From the NCBI RefSeq assembly GCF_036924515.1, contig NZ_JAZHRR010000001.1:467001-531000 (forward strand): a DNA stretch of 64,000 nt. The letters run 5' to 3'. Under the pieces are notes generated by a model, which was not told where the DNA came from, made no database searches, and saw only the letters and a program-made list of their open reading frames with translations. Shown piece by piece: positions 43,375 to 53,008 of the stretch. This stretch comes from Bradyrhizobium sp. AZCC 1610. GTDB lineage: Bacteria; Pseudomonadota; Alphaproteobacteria; Rhizobiales; Xanthobacteraceae. The position numbers and the translations under genes were made by a program. The stretch's first letter is position 1, and each line of letters begins with the position of its first letter.

Positions 43375-46300
43375 TTAATAGGAATGTGAAGCGGCATGAT
43401 CCTTGAGGTGCTCCTCGGACTGCCGTTGCATGAGCCGCATCAGCGGCTTCCTGCCGAACATGAGAAACAGCACGGGCGTGATCAGGGCATCGAGCAACGT
43501 CGCGCTGACAAGTCCGCCGAAGATCGTCACGGCGACCGGGTGCAAGATCTCCTTGCCGGGCTCGTCGACCGCGATCAGCAGCGGCAATAGCGCCAGCCCC
43601 GCGGACAGCGCGGTCATCAGGACGGGTGTCATGCGCTCGAGGCTTCCGCGGATGACAAGCGCCGGCCCGAACTCCATCTGCTCTCGAAGAGCGAGATTGA
43701 TGTAGTGGCTGATCTTGAGAATGCCGTTGCGGGTCGCGATCCCCGCCAGCGTTATGAAGCCAACCATGCTGGCGACGGACAGCGGCTGGTCGGTCAGCGC
43801 CAGCGCCGCGACCGAACCGATCAGCGCCAGCGGCACCCCGCCCATGATGATCGCGGCCAGCACGGCGGAGCGGTAGCGGCTGTAGAGAATCGCGAAGATC
43901 AGCGCCAGGGAAACAACTGAAAGGATACCGATTCTGCGGCTGGCTTCCTCCTGGGCCTGGAATGTGCCTTCAAGGCTCGTGGTGACGCCCTGCGGGAGGC
44001 TCGCCGCGTCCAGTTCCGCGCGAATGCGGCGCACGATCTCCGCCATGTCGGTCTTGCCGTCCGAGTTCGCGAGTATGACGATGCGCCTGCGGCCGTTCTC
44101 TCTCAGGATCTGATTTGGCCCATCGGTCTCCTTTACATCCGCGATCTGACGCGCCGGTATCCACCCCGACGGAGTCTTGATCAGGAGGTCGCCGAGCTTC
44201 TCCGTCGTGCGAAGCCGGTCGGGCAGCCTCATGACGACGTCGTAGCGCTTGTAGCCGTCGACCACGCGCGAGATGACGCGTCCGCTCGACAGGCGCGACA
44301 ACTGATCGGTCACGGCGCCGGGCTGCACGCCGTACAAAGCGGCCCGCGTATAATCGACGCGGATCTCGAGTTGCGGAATCCGAACCTGCTTCTCAACCTG
44401 CAGGTCCTGGATGCCTTCGATCTTCGAGAGCCGCAGGCGGAGCTCTTCGGCGCTGTTTCGCAGCGTGTCGAGGTCGTCGCCGAACAGTTTCAGGGCGAGC
44501 TCGGCACGGACGCCCGAGAGCAGATGATCGAGCCGGTGCGAGATCGGCTGCCCGACATTGACCGAGAGCGGCAGCACCGAAAGCCGGGAGCGTATGTCCG
44601 CGACGATCTCCGGCTTCGGCCGCTGCGAGCGCTTGAGATCGACTTCGAGGTCGGACGAATGGATGCCTTCCGCGTGTTCGTCCAGTTCCGCGCGCCCCGT
44701 GCGCCTTCCGACGCTGATCACTTCCGGCACATCGAGCAGAAGGCGCTCGGCGATCGAGCCCACCCGGGTCGACTCGGAAAGTGAAACGCCGGGGTTGAAC
44801 GCAATATTGATCGTGAACGTACCTTCGTTGAAGGCCGGAAGGAACGCGCGCTTCAGGCCGAGTGCGCCCGCACCGGCGCCCAGCACTGCCAGCGCCGTGA
44901 CGCCGAGCAGCAATCCCTTGTGGGCGAAGGCAAACCCGAGCGCCGCATGGTTCACAGACTTGAGCTTGCGGACCAGCCAGCTCTCCTGTTGCGCGAGGCG
45001 TTTCATCCCCGGCAGCAGGTAATAGGCCATCACCGGGGTGAGGGTGATCGAAACGAACAGGCTCGCGAGGATCGAGATGATGTAGGCGTGGCCGAGCGGT
45101 GCAAACAGCCGCCCCTCGATGCCCGAAAGCGCAAACAGCGGCACGAACACGAGGACAATGATCATCGTGGCGTAGACGATGCCCGACCGCACTTCGTTGG
45201 ATGCCGAAACCACCACGTCGAACACGGACCGGGGACTGCCTTGCTCCCTGTTTTCGCGCAGCCGGCGGAAGATGTTCTCGACATCGACAACGGCGTCATC
45301 GACCAGCTCGCCGATGGCGATCGCAAGGCCGCCCAGGGTCATCGTGTTGATCGATAGGCCAAGCAGCTTGAAGATGATGGCCGTGGTCAGGATCGAGACC
45401 GGGATCGCGGTGAGCGAAATGGCCGTCGTGCGCCAGTTGAGAAGGAACGCGAACAGGATGGCGGCCACGACAAGGGCGGCTTCGAGCAACACCCGCTCGA
45501 CGTTCTGGATCGAGTTTTCGATGAAACTCGCTTGCCTGAATATGATCTCGTTGGCCTTTACGCCGGACGGCAGGCTGGGCTCCAGCTCCGCGAGCGTCTG
45601 TGTGATCTGCTGCGTCAACTTCACCGTGTCGACATTGGGCTGCTTCTCGACCGAGACGACCACGGCGGGCTTGCCCATATAGCCGGCGTCGCCGCGCTTG
45701 ACCTTGGGCGCAAATTCGACGTTCGCCACCTGCCGCAGCAGGATGGGGCGTCCTTCGATGGTGGTAACGACGATGTTGCGCAGGTCCTCCAGGCTCGTGG
45801 TGCGCCCGATATTCCGGATCAGGAATTCGCGGGCATTCTGGTCGGTGAATCCGCCGCCGGTGTTGGTGCCGAACTGCCTGAGCGCCTGCTCCATTTGCTC
45901 ATAGCTCACCCCGAGCGCGCGCAACGCAGAAGGCAGCGGCGCAATCCGGTACTGACGGACCTCGCCGCCAATCGGGATGACCTGCGCGACACCGGGTATC
46001 GCGAGCAGCCGGGGCCTGATCGTGAAGTCGGCGATCTCGCGCACCTCCATCGGCGATGCCGTCTTCGACGTCACCGCGATCAGGAGAATCTGACCCATGA
46101 TCGAGCTGATGGGGCCGATCTGCGGGGTGACGTTCAAGGGCAGCTGGCTCTGCACTTGCGCGAGACGTTCCGCGACCAGTTGGCGGTTGCGGAAGATATC
46201 GGTTCCCCAATCGAACTCCACGTAGACGATCGAAAGCCCGATGCCCGAGACCGATCGAACCCGGCTGACGCCCGGCACGCCATTCATCTGGGTTTCGATC

Positions 46301-46503
46301 GGGAAGCTGACGAGCTGCTCGACTTCCGGCGGGGCGTACCCTTCGGATTCCGTCATGATGGTAACGGTCGGACGGTTGAGGTCCGGAAACACATCGACGG
46401 GCAACTGGCGCGCGGTATAGGCGCCCAGAAGAACCAGGATGCCCGCCATCGCAAGAACGAGAAAGCGATTGCGGAGCGAGGCGCTGACCAGGAATGTGAA
46501 CAT
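43375..46503 (-). CDS. heavy-metal RND efflux pump (CusA/CzcA family)
   Basis: 1042 aa, twelve helices and two large periplasmic loops. The HME-RND signature is clear: [37 protein letters not shown] at the start and the TM4 motif [26 protein letters not shown] with paired Asp residues for proton relay. The periplasmic adaptor gene precedes it by 12 bases on the same strand. Export of copper/silver or zinc/cobalt/cadmium is expected; the metal is not resolved. Confidence 0.93.
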   Translation of the reverse strand: MFTFLVSASLRNRFLVLAMAGILVLLGAYTARQLPVDVFPDLNRPTVTIMTESEGYAPPEVEQLVSFPIETQMNGVPGVSRVRSVSGIGLSIVYVEFDWGTDIFRNRQLVAERLAQVQSQLPLNVTPQIGPISSIMGQILLIAVTSKTASPMEVREIADFTIRPRLLAIPGVAQVIPIGGEVRQYRIAPLPSALRALGVSYEQMEQALRQFGTNTGGGFTDQNAREFLIRNIGRTTSLEDLRNIVVTTIEGRPILLRQVANVEFAPKVKRGDAGYMGKPAVVVSVEKQPNVDTVKLTQQITQTLAELEPSLPSGVKANEIIFRQASFIENSIQNVERVLLEAALVVAAILFAFLLNWRTTAISLTAIPVSILTTAIIFKLLGLSINTMTLGGLAIAIGELVDDAVVDVENIFRRLRENREQGSPRSVFDVVVSASNEVRSGIVYATMIIVLVFVPLFALSGIEGRLFAPLGHAYIISILASLFVSITLTPVMAYYLLPGMKRLAQQESWLVRKLKSVNHAALGFAFAHKGLLLGVTALAVLGAGAGALGLKRAFLPAFNEGTFTINIAFNPGVSLSESTRVGSIAERLLLDVPEVISVGRRTGRAELDEHAEGIHSSDLEVDLKRSQRPKPEIVADIRSRLSVLPLSVNVGQPISHRLDHLLSGVRAELALKLFGDDLDTLRNSAEELRLRLSKIEGIQDLQVEKQVRIPQLEIRVDYTRAALYGVQPGAVTDQLSRLSSGRVISRVVDGYKRYDVVMRLPDRLRTTEKLGDLLIKTPSGWIPARQIADVKETDGPNQILRENGRRRIVILANSDGKTDMAEIVRRIRAELDAASLPQGVTTSLEGTFQAQEEASRRIGILSVVSLALIFAILYSRYRSAVLAAIIMGGVPLALIGSVAALALTDQPLSVASMVGFITLAGIATRNGILKISHYINLALREQMEFGPALVIRGSLERMTPVLMTALSAGLALLPLLIAVDEPGKEILHPVAVTIFGGLVSATLLDALITPVLFLMFGRKPLMRLMQRQSEEHLKDHAASHSY

Positions 46504-46515
46504 GAACGGGCCTCT

Positions 46516-48177
46516 TCAGCGTACGTGATCGAGAAGGTCCGCGCCTTGCGACACGATCCGCTTGCCGGGAGTGAAACCGGACACGATCAGCACACGATCG
46601 CCGTCGAGCGGTTCGGTGCGCACGCTCCTCGCCATGAACCGCTCGGGGGCTATGTGCTCGTAGACGAAATCCTGGCCGTTTGAGCCGCGAACGACGCTGC
46701 CGCGCGGCACCGCAAGGCCTTCCTTTGTATCATCGGTCGTGACCAGCACCGTCAGGAACTGGCCGGCCCTAAGGCCTGCCGTGTCGCCGGTCACGGCAAA
46801 ATGCACCGGCACCGATTGGCTGCGATCGGCAAAGCCGGTGCCCTGATAGACAAGGTCGTAGTTCCTGCCGGTATATGTCGACGCCCGCGCGCCGCGGGAC
46901 GGTTCGAGGCTCTCGAAGCTCAGCGCCTCGACCCACAGCCGCGACGGATCGATGATGTTGAAGACGATGGAGCTCGGCTGAACGATCTGGCCCGCCACGG
47001 CGGTGCCTTCGGCGATCACGCCTGCAACCGGCGCGATCAGCGCTTCGGGATCGCGACGTGATTTATCGATCGATGCGCGCCGTTCGCGCAGCCCTTCCAG
47101 CTCGAGCCGCGTGTCCTCAAGTTGGGTGCGCGATATGGCGCCCGACGGCGCGAGCTGCTCGTAACGCGCGAATCTGCGCTCAACAATCGAGATTTGCTGA
47201 TCGAGTTCGCCCTGGCGCTGCCGCATGTCGGAAACATCGATCGCCGCAATGGGCGGCGTGACATAGCCGAGGATGTCGCCTTGCTTCACCCGCGTGCCCA
47301 ATCGGGGAAAGCCGCCCGGCGGCGCGGAAAGACGGCCGCCGACGGCGGATTGCACATACCCGCTGGCATTGGGATCGGGAATGATCCTCCCCGGAAGTTC
47401 AGTGACTTTCCTGTGCTCGGCGTTTTCGGCGAGCAGCGTCCGCAGCGCAAATATCCGCTGCACCGTCTTGGGCACAAAAACCGCTCCATCCGGAAGGCGC
47501 TGGGCGCGCTCGCCTGAGACGGTGTTGATGGCCACTTGCGCCTTTTCTTCCTCATGGCCGTGGCCTTCATGCGCTTCCGGCGCGCGCGCACCCATGAGCA
47601 CGGAAAACATCACAACAAGGGCTGCTGTCCTGCGCCCACCGCGCAGTGCGATGGCAGAGAGCAGCGCCCCCATGAGCGCGCCGCCCAGCACGAGAAAAAT
47701 CGAAACCTTGTTGATATACCCGCCAGGAGCCGGATCGCGTTGTGCCGCGCTTTGCGCGGCGCCTGGCGCCGTCTGAATCGTCAGCGGCAGAATGTCGGTG
47801 GCGTCTCCTGCCGTGACCGTGAAGATCAGGTCCGCGCGTCCGCTCTTTGCCAGCCACGGCGCTGCCACCCGGTATGTGCCATCGGCACCCTCCGTAGCTT
47901 TGACGGAACCATCGGGGGTTTCGACTTCAAGGATTGCACCGGACACCGGCTCGTTGGTGGCGAACCGGTCGAGATAAATCTCGAGATTTTCGCCGCGGGC
48001 AATCGCAACGATCTCGAACGCGTCGGAATCAGCCTCGCCGCGTGGCAGCGCGCCTGCCGACACGGGCTGCTGTTCCTCGTGGTCGTGGCCCTCGTGGGCG
48101 GAAGCGGGCGCGATAGCAGCGCATAGAACTGCGGTCACCGCTAGAGCACGCAGGGCACGCCCAAAATGGGAAAGCAT
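46516..48177 (-). CDS. RND adaptor (CusB/CzcB type) with extra membrane-tethered N-terminal domain
   Basis: 553 aa, longer than usual adaptors (~400). A signal peptide leads to HEGHDHEE (residue ~28), a small periplasmic domain (DAFEIVAIARGENLEIYLDR...), a helix near 157-178, a second helix-like segment, then HEGHGHEE (~203) and the classic adaptor: KVTELPGRIIPDP, SAPPGGFPRLGTRVKQGDILGYV, coiled coil ~325-385, and FTPGKRIVSQGADLL. The duplicate His-rich opening suggests a fusion of a FixH/YtkA-like protein with an adaptor. Co-transcribed with the pump. No outer-membrane channel gene is in this cluster. Confidence 0.88.
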   Translation of the reverse strand: MLSHFGRALRALAVTAVLCAAIAPASAHEGHDHEEQQPVSAGALPRGEADSDAFEIVAIARGENLEIYLDRFATNEPVSGAILEVETPDGSVKATEGADGTYRVAAPWLAKSGRADLIFTVTAGDATDILPLTIQTAPGAAQSAAQRDPAPGGYINKVSIFLVLGGALMGALLSAIALRGGRRTAALVVMFSVLMGARAPEAHEGHGHEEEKAQVAINTVSGERAQRLPDGAVFVPKTVQRIFALRTLLAENAEHRKVTELPGRIIPDPNASGYVQSAVGGRLSAPPGGFPRLGTRVKQGDILGYVTPPIAAIDVSDMRQRQGELDQQISIVERRFARYEQLAPSGAISRTQLEDTRLELEGLRERRASIDKSRRDPEALIAPVAGVIAEGTAVAGQIVQPSSIVFNIIDPSRLWVEALSFESLEPSRGARASTYTGRNYDLVYQGTGFADRSQSVPVHFAVTGDTAGLRAGQFLTVLVTTDDTKEGLAVPRGSVVRGSNGQDFVYEHIAPERFMARSVRTEPLDGDRVLIVSGFTPGKRIVSQGADLLDHVR

Positions 48178-48256
48178 ACTGGTAGTCCTTCAATCTGAAT
48201 TGCCGTCGTTTGCGGGCAGCACGCGGCATGCCTCGCAAACTCATTGTTCGGTGGAT

Positions 48257-48673
48257 TCAGATGAAGTATCTGGGAGGGCGCCTGAGCGACTCGGGCGCGC
48301 GGTCTGGCCACATCTGTGACGGGGCAAACGCAACACGCGTTATCACCCGGGGAAACGCGACGAACGCCACAGGGCTAGGCAACCCGGCCGCGCAGCAGGC
48401 GGCGCATGCGGACAAGCAGCAGTCGCCGGTGCAATTCCGGTCCGAAGCCGGGGGCGTCCCGGTCTGCTTCCACTGAGCCTGCTGCAACGATGCAGGCGTG
48501 GCCGGCCGTTCGGATTCATGAGATGCGACTTGGGAGGCCGCCTGGCCCTGGCCGTCATGAACGGATGCCTGGTGCTGATGGCCGGCATGGGCCTGGGCAA
48601 CAGACGGCGCGAACGAAAGCGCGATCAGAACGATCGCCGCTCCCAGAACTCGCATGATCTGTTGCTTTGGCAT
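48257..48673 (-). CDS. His/Cys-rich secreted protein of metal-efflux cluster
   Basis: 138 aa from ATG 48673; a start at 48655 (MRVLG) is also possible. Signal peptide ends in SVAQA; then HAGHQHQAS, and a cysteine cluster NCTGDCCLSACAACCAAG around residues 90-108, with a C-terminal part resembling the inner part of DUF2946-like proteins. It is the first gene ahead of the adaptor (80 bases), likely a periplasmic metal binder or sensor. No exact family assigned. Confidence 0.7.
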   Translation of the reverse strand: MPKQQIMRVLGAAIVLIALSFAPSVAQAHAGHQHQASVHDGQGQAASQVASHESERPATPASLQQAQWKQTGTPPASDRNCTGDCCLSACAACCAAGLPSPVAFVAFPRVITRVAFAPSQMWPDRAPESLRRPPRYFI

Positions 48674-48862
48674 AATGGCTCTATTGTAGCACAAGTATCC
48701 CTTAGATATCGCCGGGGAACCGGGAATTCAAGGTCCTCCGGAGAGCCCGACCCCCGCCATAGCTCTTGCTTCGCACGCCCGGAAATGACGGCAAAACCTG
48801 CCCGCGCCGCGACAACGCGAATGCATGCCCTCTCATTGTCTTCAAGGCTTCATGTCACGACC

Positions 48863-49261
48863 TTACGCTGGCAGATAACCCCTGATCGCCGGCAGAAAGA
48901 AAATCGCGATGTTGATCGCGAACCCGATGCTCCAGAGAATCGAGCGCAGCGTCGGGCGATTGCCGAGATAGGTGAAGACATAGGCGATCCGCACGATCAG
49001 GAAGAGAACCGCGAGCTCGTCGATCAGGTGCTGCGGCCCCAGGCGGAATTCCGCCAGCAGCACGGCGACCGCAAAGAACGGAAACGCCTCGATGCCGTTC
49101 TGGTGGGCGCCGAGCGCGCGGGCACGGATCGCGTCCTCGTAGAAGGTGGGATCGCGCGGTTTGGCATTGTCGAAATGGCGATGCCCGGCCCATTTGACCG
49201 AGGCGATCGTCAGCAAATACAGCATCAGCGTTCCGAAAACGCACCATTCGGCGACCGTCAT
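48863..49261 (-). CDS. MAPEG family membrane protein
   Basis: 132 aa from ATG 49261; longer upstream frames are shadows of the ferrochelatase gene. Four helices with AIRARALGAHQNGIEAFPFFAVAVLLAE, the E-N/R MAPEG motif, and the last half IVRIAYVFTYLGNRPTLRS. Bacterial members are related to glutathione transferase/eicosanoid enzymes, but many have no known activity. Divergent from hemH by 90 bases. Confidence 0.88.
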   Translation of the reverse strand: MTVAEWCVFGTLMLYLLTIASVKWAGHRHFDNAKPRDPTFYEDAIRARALGAHQNGIEAFPFFAVAVLLAEFRLGPQHLIDELAVLFLIVRIAYVFTYLGNRPTLRSILWSIGFAINIAIFFLPAIRGYLPA

Positions 49262-49351
49262 GGTTCCTCCCGCCCGCAGGATATGGGCAAAGCGTATCGA
49301 ACCCGCCATTATCTTGACAAGGATAGTGCAACGCGCGAAGCCATCGAAATC

Positions 49352-50389
49352 ATGACCGCGGCCGCCCCCATTGGACATCCAAAGCCGGCATCGGCAGCCC
49401 AGCCGCAGCGCGTCGGCGTGCTGCTGGTCAATCTCGGCACGCCTGACACTGCCGACGCCCGCGGCGTGCGGGTTTACCTCAAGGAATTCCTCTCTGATCC
49501 GCGTGTGATCGAGGATCAGGGCCTCGTATGGAAGCTGATCCTCAACGGCATCATTCTGCGCGTGCGTCCTGCCCGCAAGGCACGCGACTACCAGAAGATC
49601 TGGAACGCCGAGAGAGACGAATCCCCGCTCAAGACGATTACGCGTGCGCAGGCTGAGAAGCTTGCCGAGGCGATCGCAGATCACGACCACGTCGTGGTCG
49701 ATTGGGCGATGCGCTACGGCAATCCGTCGATCCGCTCGCGCATCGATGCCTTGGCTGCGCAAAGCTGCGATCGCCTGCTGGTGGTGCCGCTCTATCCGCA
49801 ATATTCCGCGGCGACTTCGGCGACCGTCGGCGACGAGGTGTTTCGTGCACTCGCCGGCATGCGCGCGCAGCCGACGCTGCGGGTGAGCCCGCCTTACTAC
49901 GACGATCCCGATTACATCGAGGCGCTCGCGGTCTCGATATCAGCGCATCTGGCGACCTTGCCGTTTCAGCCCGAGCTGATCGTGGCGTCGTTTCACGGCA
50001 TGCCGCAGAAATATGTCGACAAGGGCGATCCCTATCAGGCGCAGTGCATCGCAACAACCGAGGCGCTGCGCCAGCGCATGGGCCTTGATGCCGCAAAACT
50101 GATTCTTACATTTCAATCGCGCTTCGGCTTCGACCAGTGGTTGCAGCCTTATACCGACAAGACCATCGAAAAACTGGCGAAAGATGGTGTGAAACGCATT
50201 GCTGTCGTGATGCCTGGATTTTCCGCCGATTGCCTGGAGACGCTGGAGGAGATCGCGCACGAGAATGCCGAGATCTTCAAGCACAATGGCGGCGAGCAAT
50301 TCTCCGCCATACCCTGCCTCAACGACAGCGACCCCGGCATGGACGTCATCCGCCAGCTCGTTTTGCGCGAGCTCCAAGGATGGATATAG
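49352..50389 (+). CDS. hemH: ferrochelatase
   Basis: 345 aa from ATG 49352. VGVLLVNLGTPDT, LVVPLYPQYSAATSATVGDE, VASFHGMPQKYVDKGDPY (catalytic His) and LTFQSRFGFDQWLQPYTD are all conserved; FSADCLETLEEI also. It inserts Fe2+ into protoporphyrin IX in the last step of haem synthesis. A typical alphaproteobacterial form without the C-terminal iron-sulfur site of animals. Confidence 0.97.
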   Translation: MTAAAPIGHPKPASAAQPQRVGVLLVNLGTPDTADARGVRVYLKEFLSDPRVIEDQGLVWKLILNGIILRVRPARKARDYQKIWNAERDESPLKTITRAQAEKLAEAIADHDHVVVDWAMRYGNPSIRSRIDALAAQSCDRLLVVPLYPQYSAATSATVGDEVFRALAGMRAQPTLRVSPPYYDDPDYIEALAVSISAHLATLPFQPELIVASFHGMPQKYVDKGDPYQAQCIATTEALRQRMGLDAAKLILTFQSRFGFDQWLQPYTDKTIEKLAKDGVKRIAVVMPGFSADCLETLEEIAHENAEIFKHNGGEQFSAIPCLNDSDPGMDVIRQLVLRELQGWI

Positions 50390-50569
50390 CTTCCTGAAAA
50401 TTTGCCGATAGCTTACCGCCGTTCGGACCAGAGAACATCTGGTGGCCGCCAAGCCGTTCCCCAGCTATATAACCATCACTTGAGAACAGCCGGCTGAACC
50501 GGCGTCGCGGCGTTGCTGACAAAAGAGATGGCGCCCGGCAACGCATCTTGCCGGCTTTGGAGGGGATTT

Positions 50570-51568
50570 ATGAGCGGTTTCGACATCTTCGCGATTGCCT
50601 TTGTTCTGCTCGTCATTGTCACGCTGTTTGCGGGCGTCAAGACGGTGCCGCAGGGCTATGACTGGACCATCGAGCGGTTCGGCAAATACACCCGCACGCT
50701 GGCGCCGGGGCTCAACATCATCGTTCCCTACTTCGACCGCGTCGGCCGCAAGGTGAACATGATGGAGCAGGTGATCAGCATTCCCGAGCAGGAGGTGATC
50801 ACCAAGGACAACGCCACCGTGACGGTGGACGGCGTCGCCTTCTACCAGGTGTTCGATGCCGCCAAGGCGAGTTACGAAGTATCCAATCTCGATCAGGCCA
50901 TCATCGTGCTGACCATGACCAATATCCGCTCAGTGATGGGCGCGATGGATCTCGACCAGGTGCTGTCGCATCGCGACGAGATCAACGAGCGGTTGTTGCG
51001 CGTGGTCGATGCCGCCGTCTCGCCGTGGGGGCTGAAGGTCAATCGCATCGAGATCAAAGACATCGTTCCGCCGGCGGACCTGGTCGAAGCGATGGGACGG
51101 CAGATGAAGGCCGAGCGCGTCAAGCGCGCCGACATCCTGCAGGCGGAAGGCCAGCGCCAGTCGGAAATCCTGCGCGCGGAAGGCGCCAAGCAAGGCCAGA
51201 TCCTGCAGGCCGAGGGCCGCAAGGAGGCTGCGTTCCGCGACGCCGAAGCGCGCGAGCGCTCCGCCGAAGCCGAGGCCAAGGCGACGCAGATGGTCTCCGA
51301 GGCCATCGCCAAGGGCGACGTCGCCGCACTTAACTATTTCATCGCCGACAAGTACATCAAGGCGTTCGGGCAGCTTGCGGATTCGCCGAACCAGAAGATC
51401 GTCATGCTGCCGATCGAAGCGATGAGCATTTTGGGATCGCTGGCCGGCATCGGCGAGATCGCCAAGGCGACCTTCGGCGAAACCGCGACGTCAGCGGCAG
51501 CCGCACGGCGAACGTCCTCGGTGCCGAACACCGGCCCGACGCCGCCGCCGGTCGCGCCGCAGCGATAG
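50570..51568 (+). CDS. SPFH/stomatin-family protein (QmcA type)
   Basis: 332 aa from ATG 50570 behind GGAGGGGA. One N-terminal helix (FDIFAIAFVLLVIVTLFAGV), then the SPFH domain (TVPQGYDWTIERFGKYTRTLAPGLNIIVPYFD, ..AMDLDQVLSHRDEINERLL), then a coiled coil rich in AEG repeats (~205-275) and a Pro-rich tail. Forms membrane microdomain cages. The NfeD-like partner follows 44 bases on, the standard pair. Confidence 0.93.
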   Translation: MSGFDIFAIAFVLLVIVTLFAGVKTVPQGYDWTIERFGKYTRTLAPGLNIIVPYFDRVGRKVNMMEQVISIPEQEVITKDNATVTVDGVAFYQVFDAAKASYEVSNLDQAIIVLTMTNIRSVMGAMDLDQVLSHRDEINERLLRVVDAAVSPWGLKVNRIEIKDIVPPADLVEAMGRQMKAERVKRADILQAEGQRQSEILRAEGAKQGQILQAEGRKEAAFRDAEARERSAEAEAKATQMVSEAIAKGDVAALNYFIADKYIKAFGQLADSPNQKIVMLPIEAMSILGSLAGIGEIAKATFGETATSAAAARRTSSVPNTGPTPPPVAPQR

Positions 51569-51612
51569 GGGCGGATCCGGAAGGTCATATTGTTTGATTA
51601 GAGGTTCGTGTC

Positions 51613-52059
51613 ATGACCGAAATGTTCTCTACGTTAGGCACCTGGAACTGGCTGATCTTCGGCTTCGTCCTGATGGCGCTGGAGCTGCTCGCGCCGGGTG
51701 TCTTCATGTTCTGGCTCGGGCTCGCGGCGCTCTTGGTCGGGCTGTTGTCGTTTGCGATCAACCCGTCGTGGCAAACACAACTCTTGCTGTTCGCGGTGTT
51801 CGCGGTTGCCGCGGTACCGGCGTGGCGGCACTTTGCGCGCAGCGAAGGGAGCCGCAGCCTGAGCAATCCGTTTCTCAACAAGCGGACCGAGGCGCTGATC
51901 GGCCGCGAATTCACCCTGGAAAAGCCGATCGTTGACGGGACGGGCACGGTGCGGATCGACGACACGATCTGGCGCGTCGCCGGCCCCGACGCGCCGGCCG
52001 GCAGCCGCGTCAAGGTCGTGCAGGTCGACGGCGCGAGCCTGACGGTGGCGGCGGCCTAG
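51613..52059 (+). CDS. NfeD-like membrane protein
   Basis: 148 aa. Two or three helices at the start (WLIFGFVLMALELLAPGVFMFWLGLAALLVGLLSF, LLLFAVFAVAAVPAW) followed by an OB-fold domain with GREFTLEKPIVDGTGTVRIDDTIWRVAGPDAPAGSRVKVVQVDG. The pairing with an SPFH protein is widespread in bacteria; it is thought to stabilise the SPFH complex. Confidence 0.93.
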   Translation: MTEMFSTLGTWNWLIFGFVLMALELLAPGVFMFWLGLAALLVGLLSFAINPSWQTQLLLFAVFAVAAVPAWRHFARSEGSRSLSNPFLNKRTEALIGREFTLEKPIVDGTGTVRIDDTIWRVAGPDAPAGSRVKVVQVDGASLTVAAA

Positions 52060-52077
52060 CTTGCTATTCGCCTGCTT

Positions 52078-52283
52078 CTCCGACAGCCGGGCCTGCATCA
52101 GCGTCGGCGAGGCATCGCCGCAGGCGGCGCGCAGGGCAGCGAGGTCAGCGGGCCATCGCGCAGCTCCCAGACGATCTGCAAGGTCCAGCGGCGGCTGAGC
52201 AGATCGAGTAGCGCCATGACCGGCCGGCCCGTTCTGGAGCCGCGCTCGGCTCGTTTCGAGGCGATATCGGCCTGTTTCGCCAT
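52078..52283 (-). pseudogene. HxlR-type regulator remnant
   Basis: From ATG 52283 the frame reads GRPVMALLDLLSRRWTLQIVWELRDGPLT, the HxlR winged-helix opening, then goes wrong. In the adjacent frame ALRAACGDASPTLMQARLSE continues the family, so one base is missing near 52142-52146. After ARLSE the homology stops completely, just before the nfeD end. So the gene lost its 3' half and also carries an indel. Two palindromes upstream were probably its operators. Confidence 0.8.
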
Positions 52284-52303
52284 CGAAAGCCCTCTTGCGT
52301 TTT

Positions 52304-52338
52304 GCTACAGATTATGTAGCGTGCTACGCTTATTGTAG
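52304..52338. promoter_or_regulatory. paired palindromes, probable HxlR operator
   Basis: GCTACA-GATTA-TGTAGC (52304-52320) is perfect with six-base arms; CTAC-N7-GTAG (52324-52338) follows. They lie between the HxlR remnant and the gene starting at 52353, so they may be orphan operators. Confidence 0.65.
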
Positions 52339-52352
52339 TACAGGAGCCCGCC

Positions 52353-52904
52353 GTGTCCCAGACCACGCCGCGCATCGCGCCGCTGCAGCCGCCCTATGCA
52401 CCAGAGATTGCCGAGCAATTCGACCGCATCATGCGCGGCGCGCCGCCGCTGGTGCTGTTTCGCGTCATGGCCGGCAACGCCCGCGCCTGGGAGAAATTCC
52501 GCGCTGGCAGCCTCTTGGATCGCGGGCCGCTCGGCTTGCGGGAGCGTGAGATCGTCATCGACCGTACCTGCGCGCGAACGAGGTGCGAGTACGAATGGGG
52601 CGTGCATGTCACGACGTTCGCTGACGCCGCGCGCCTGACGGAACAACAGGTCAGGGCCACCGTGCGCGGCGCCGCCACAGACGCATGCTGGTCGGAGGCC
52701 GAGCAGGTGCTGATCGCGGCCGTCGACGCGCTGCATGACCGCGCGACCCTCAACGAGGCCGAATTCGCGGCGCTGTCGGCGCATTACAATGAGGCGCAGA
52801 TATTCGAGATCATCCTGCTGTGCGGATTCTACCGCACGGTGTCATATCTCGCGAACGGGCTGGCGCTGCCGCTGGAGGAGAAGGCGGCGCGGTTTCCGGA
52901 GTGA
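52353..52904 (+). CDS. AhpD/carboxymuconolactone decarboxylase-like protein
   Basis: 183 aa from GTG 52353, behind CAGGAG. LGLREREIVIDRTCARTRCEYEWGVHVTTFADAARLTEQQVRA is the CMD-family core with Glu, Cys and His of the E-C-YEW-H motif. The single Cys after ARTR is where AhpD has CxxC, so peroxidase activity is less likely. It sits divergent from a broken HxlR regulator, whose operators it retains, and so may be constitutive now. Confidence 0.82.
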   Translation: MSQTTPRIAPLQPPYAPEIAEQFDRIMRGAPPLVLFRVMAGNARAWEKFRAGSLLDRGPLGLREREIVIDRTCARTRCEYEWGVHVTTFADAARLTEQQVRATVRGAATDACWSEAEQVLIAAVDALHDRATLNEAEFAALSAHYNEAQIFEIILLCGFYRTVSYLANGLALPLEEKAARFPE

Positions 52905-52910
52905 CGGAGC

Positions 52911-52997
52911 CGTAGGGTGGGCAAAGCGGAAGCGTGCCCACCGTCTTTCGCGCGACGGGTGGTGGGCACGGCGCAAGAGCGCCTTTGTCCACCTACG
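52911..52997. repeat. intergenic repeat, CGTAGGGTGGGCAAAGCG family
   Basis: CGTAGGGTGGGCAAAGCGGA at the left and CGCCTTTGTCCACCTACG at the right, with GTGCCCACC and GGTGGGCAC in between. It forms a long hairpin between convergent genes. Confidence 0.8.
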
Positions 52998-53008
52998 AGA
53001 CCTACGAG

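Noticed and set aside
48518..49351. Long N-terminal extension of the ferrochelatase frame
   Set aside because: The extension overlaps other genes on the opposite strand and is Arg-rich. The ATG at 49352 gives the normal HemH length.
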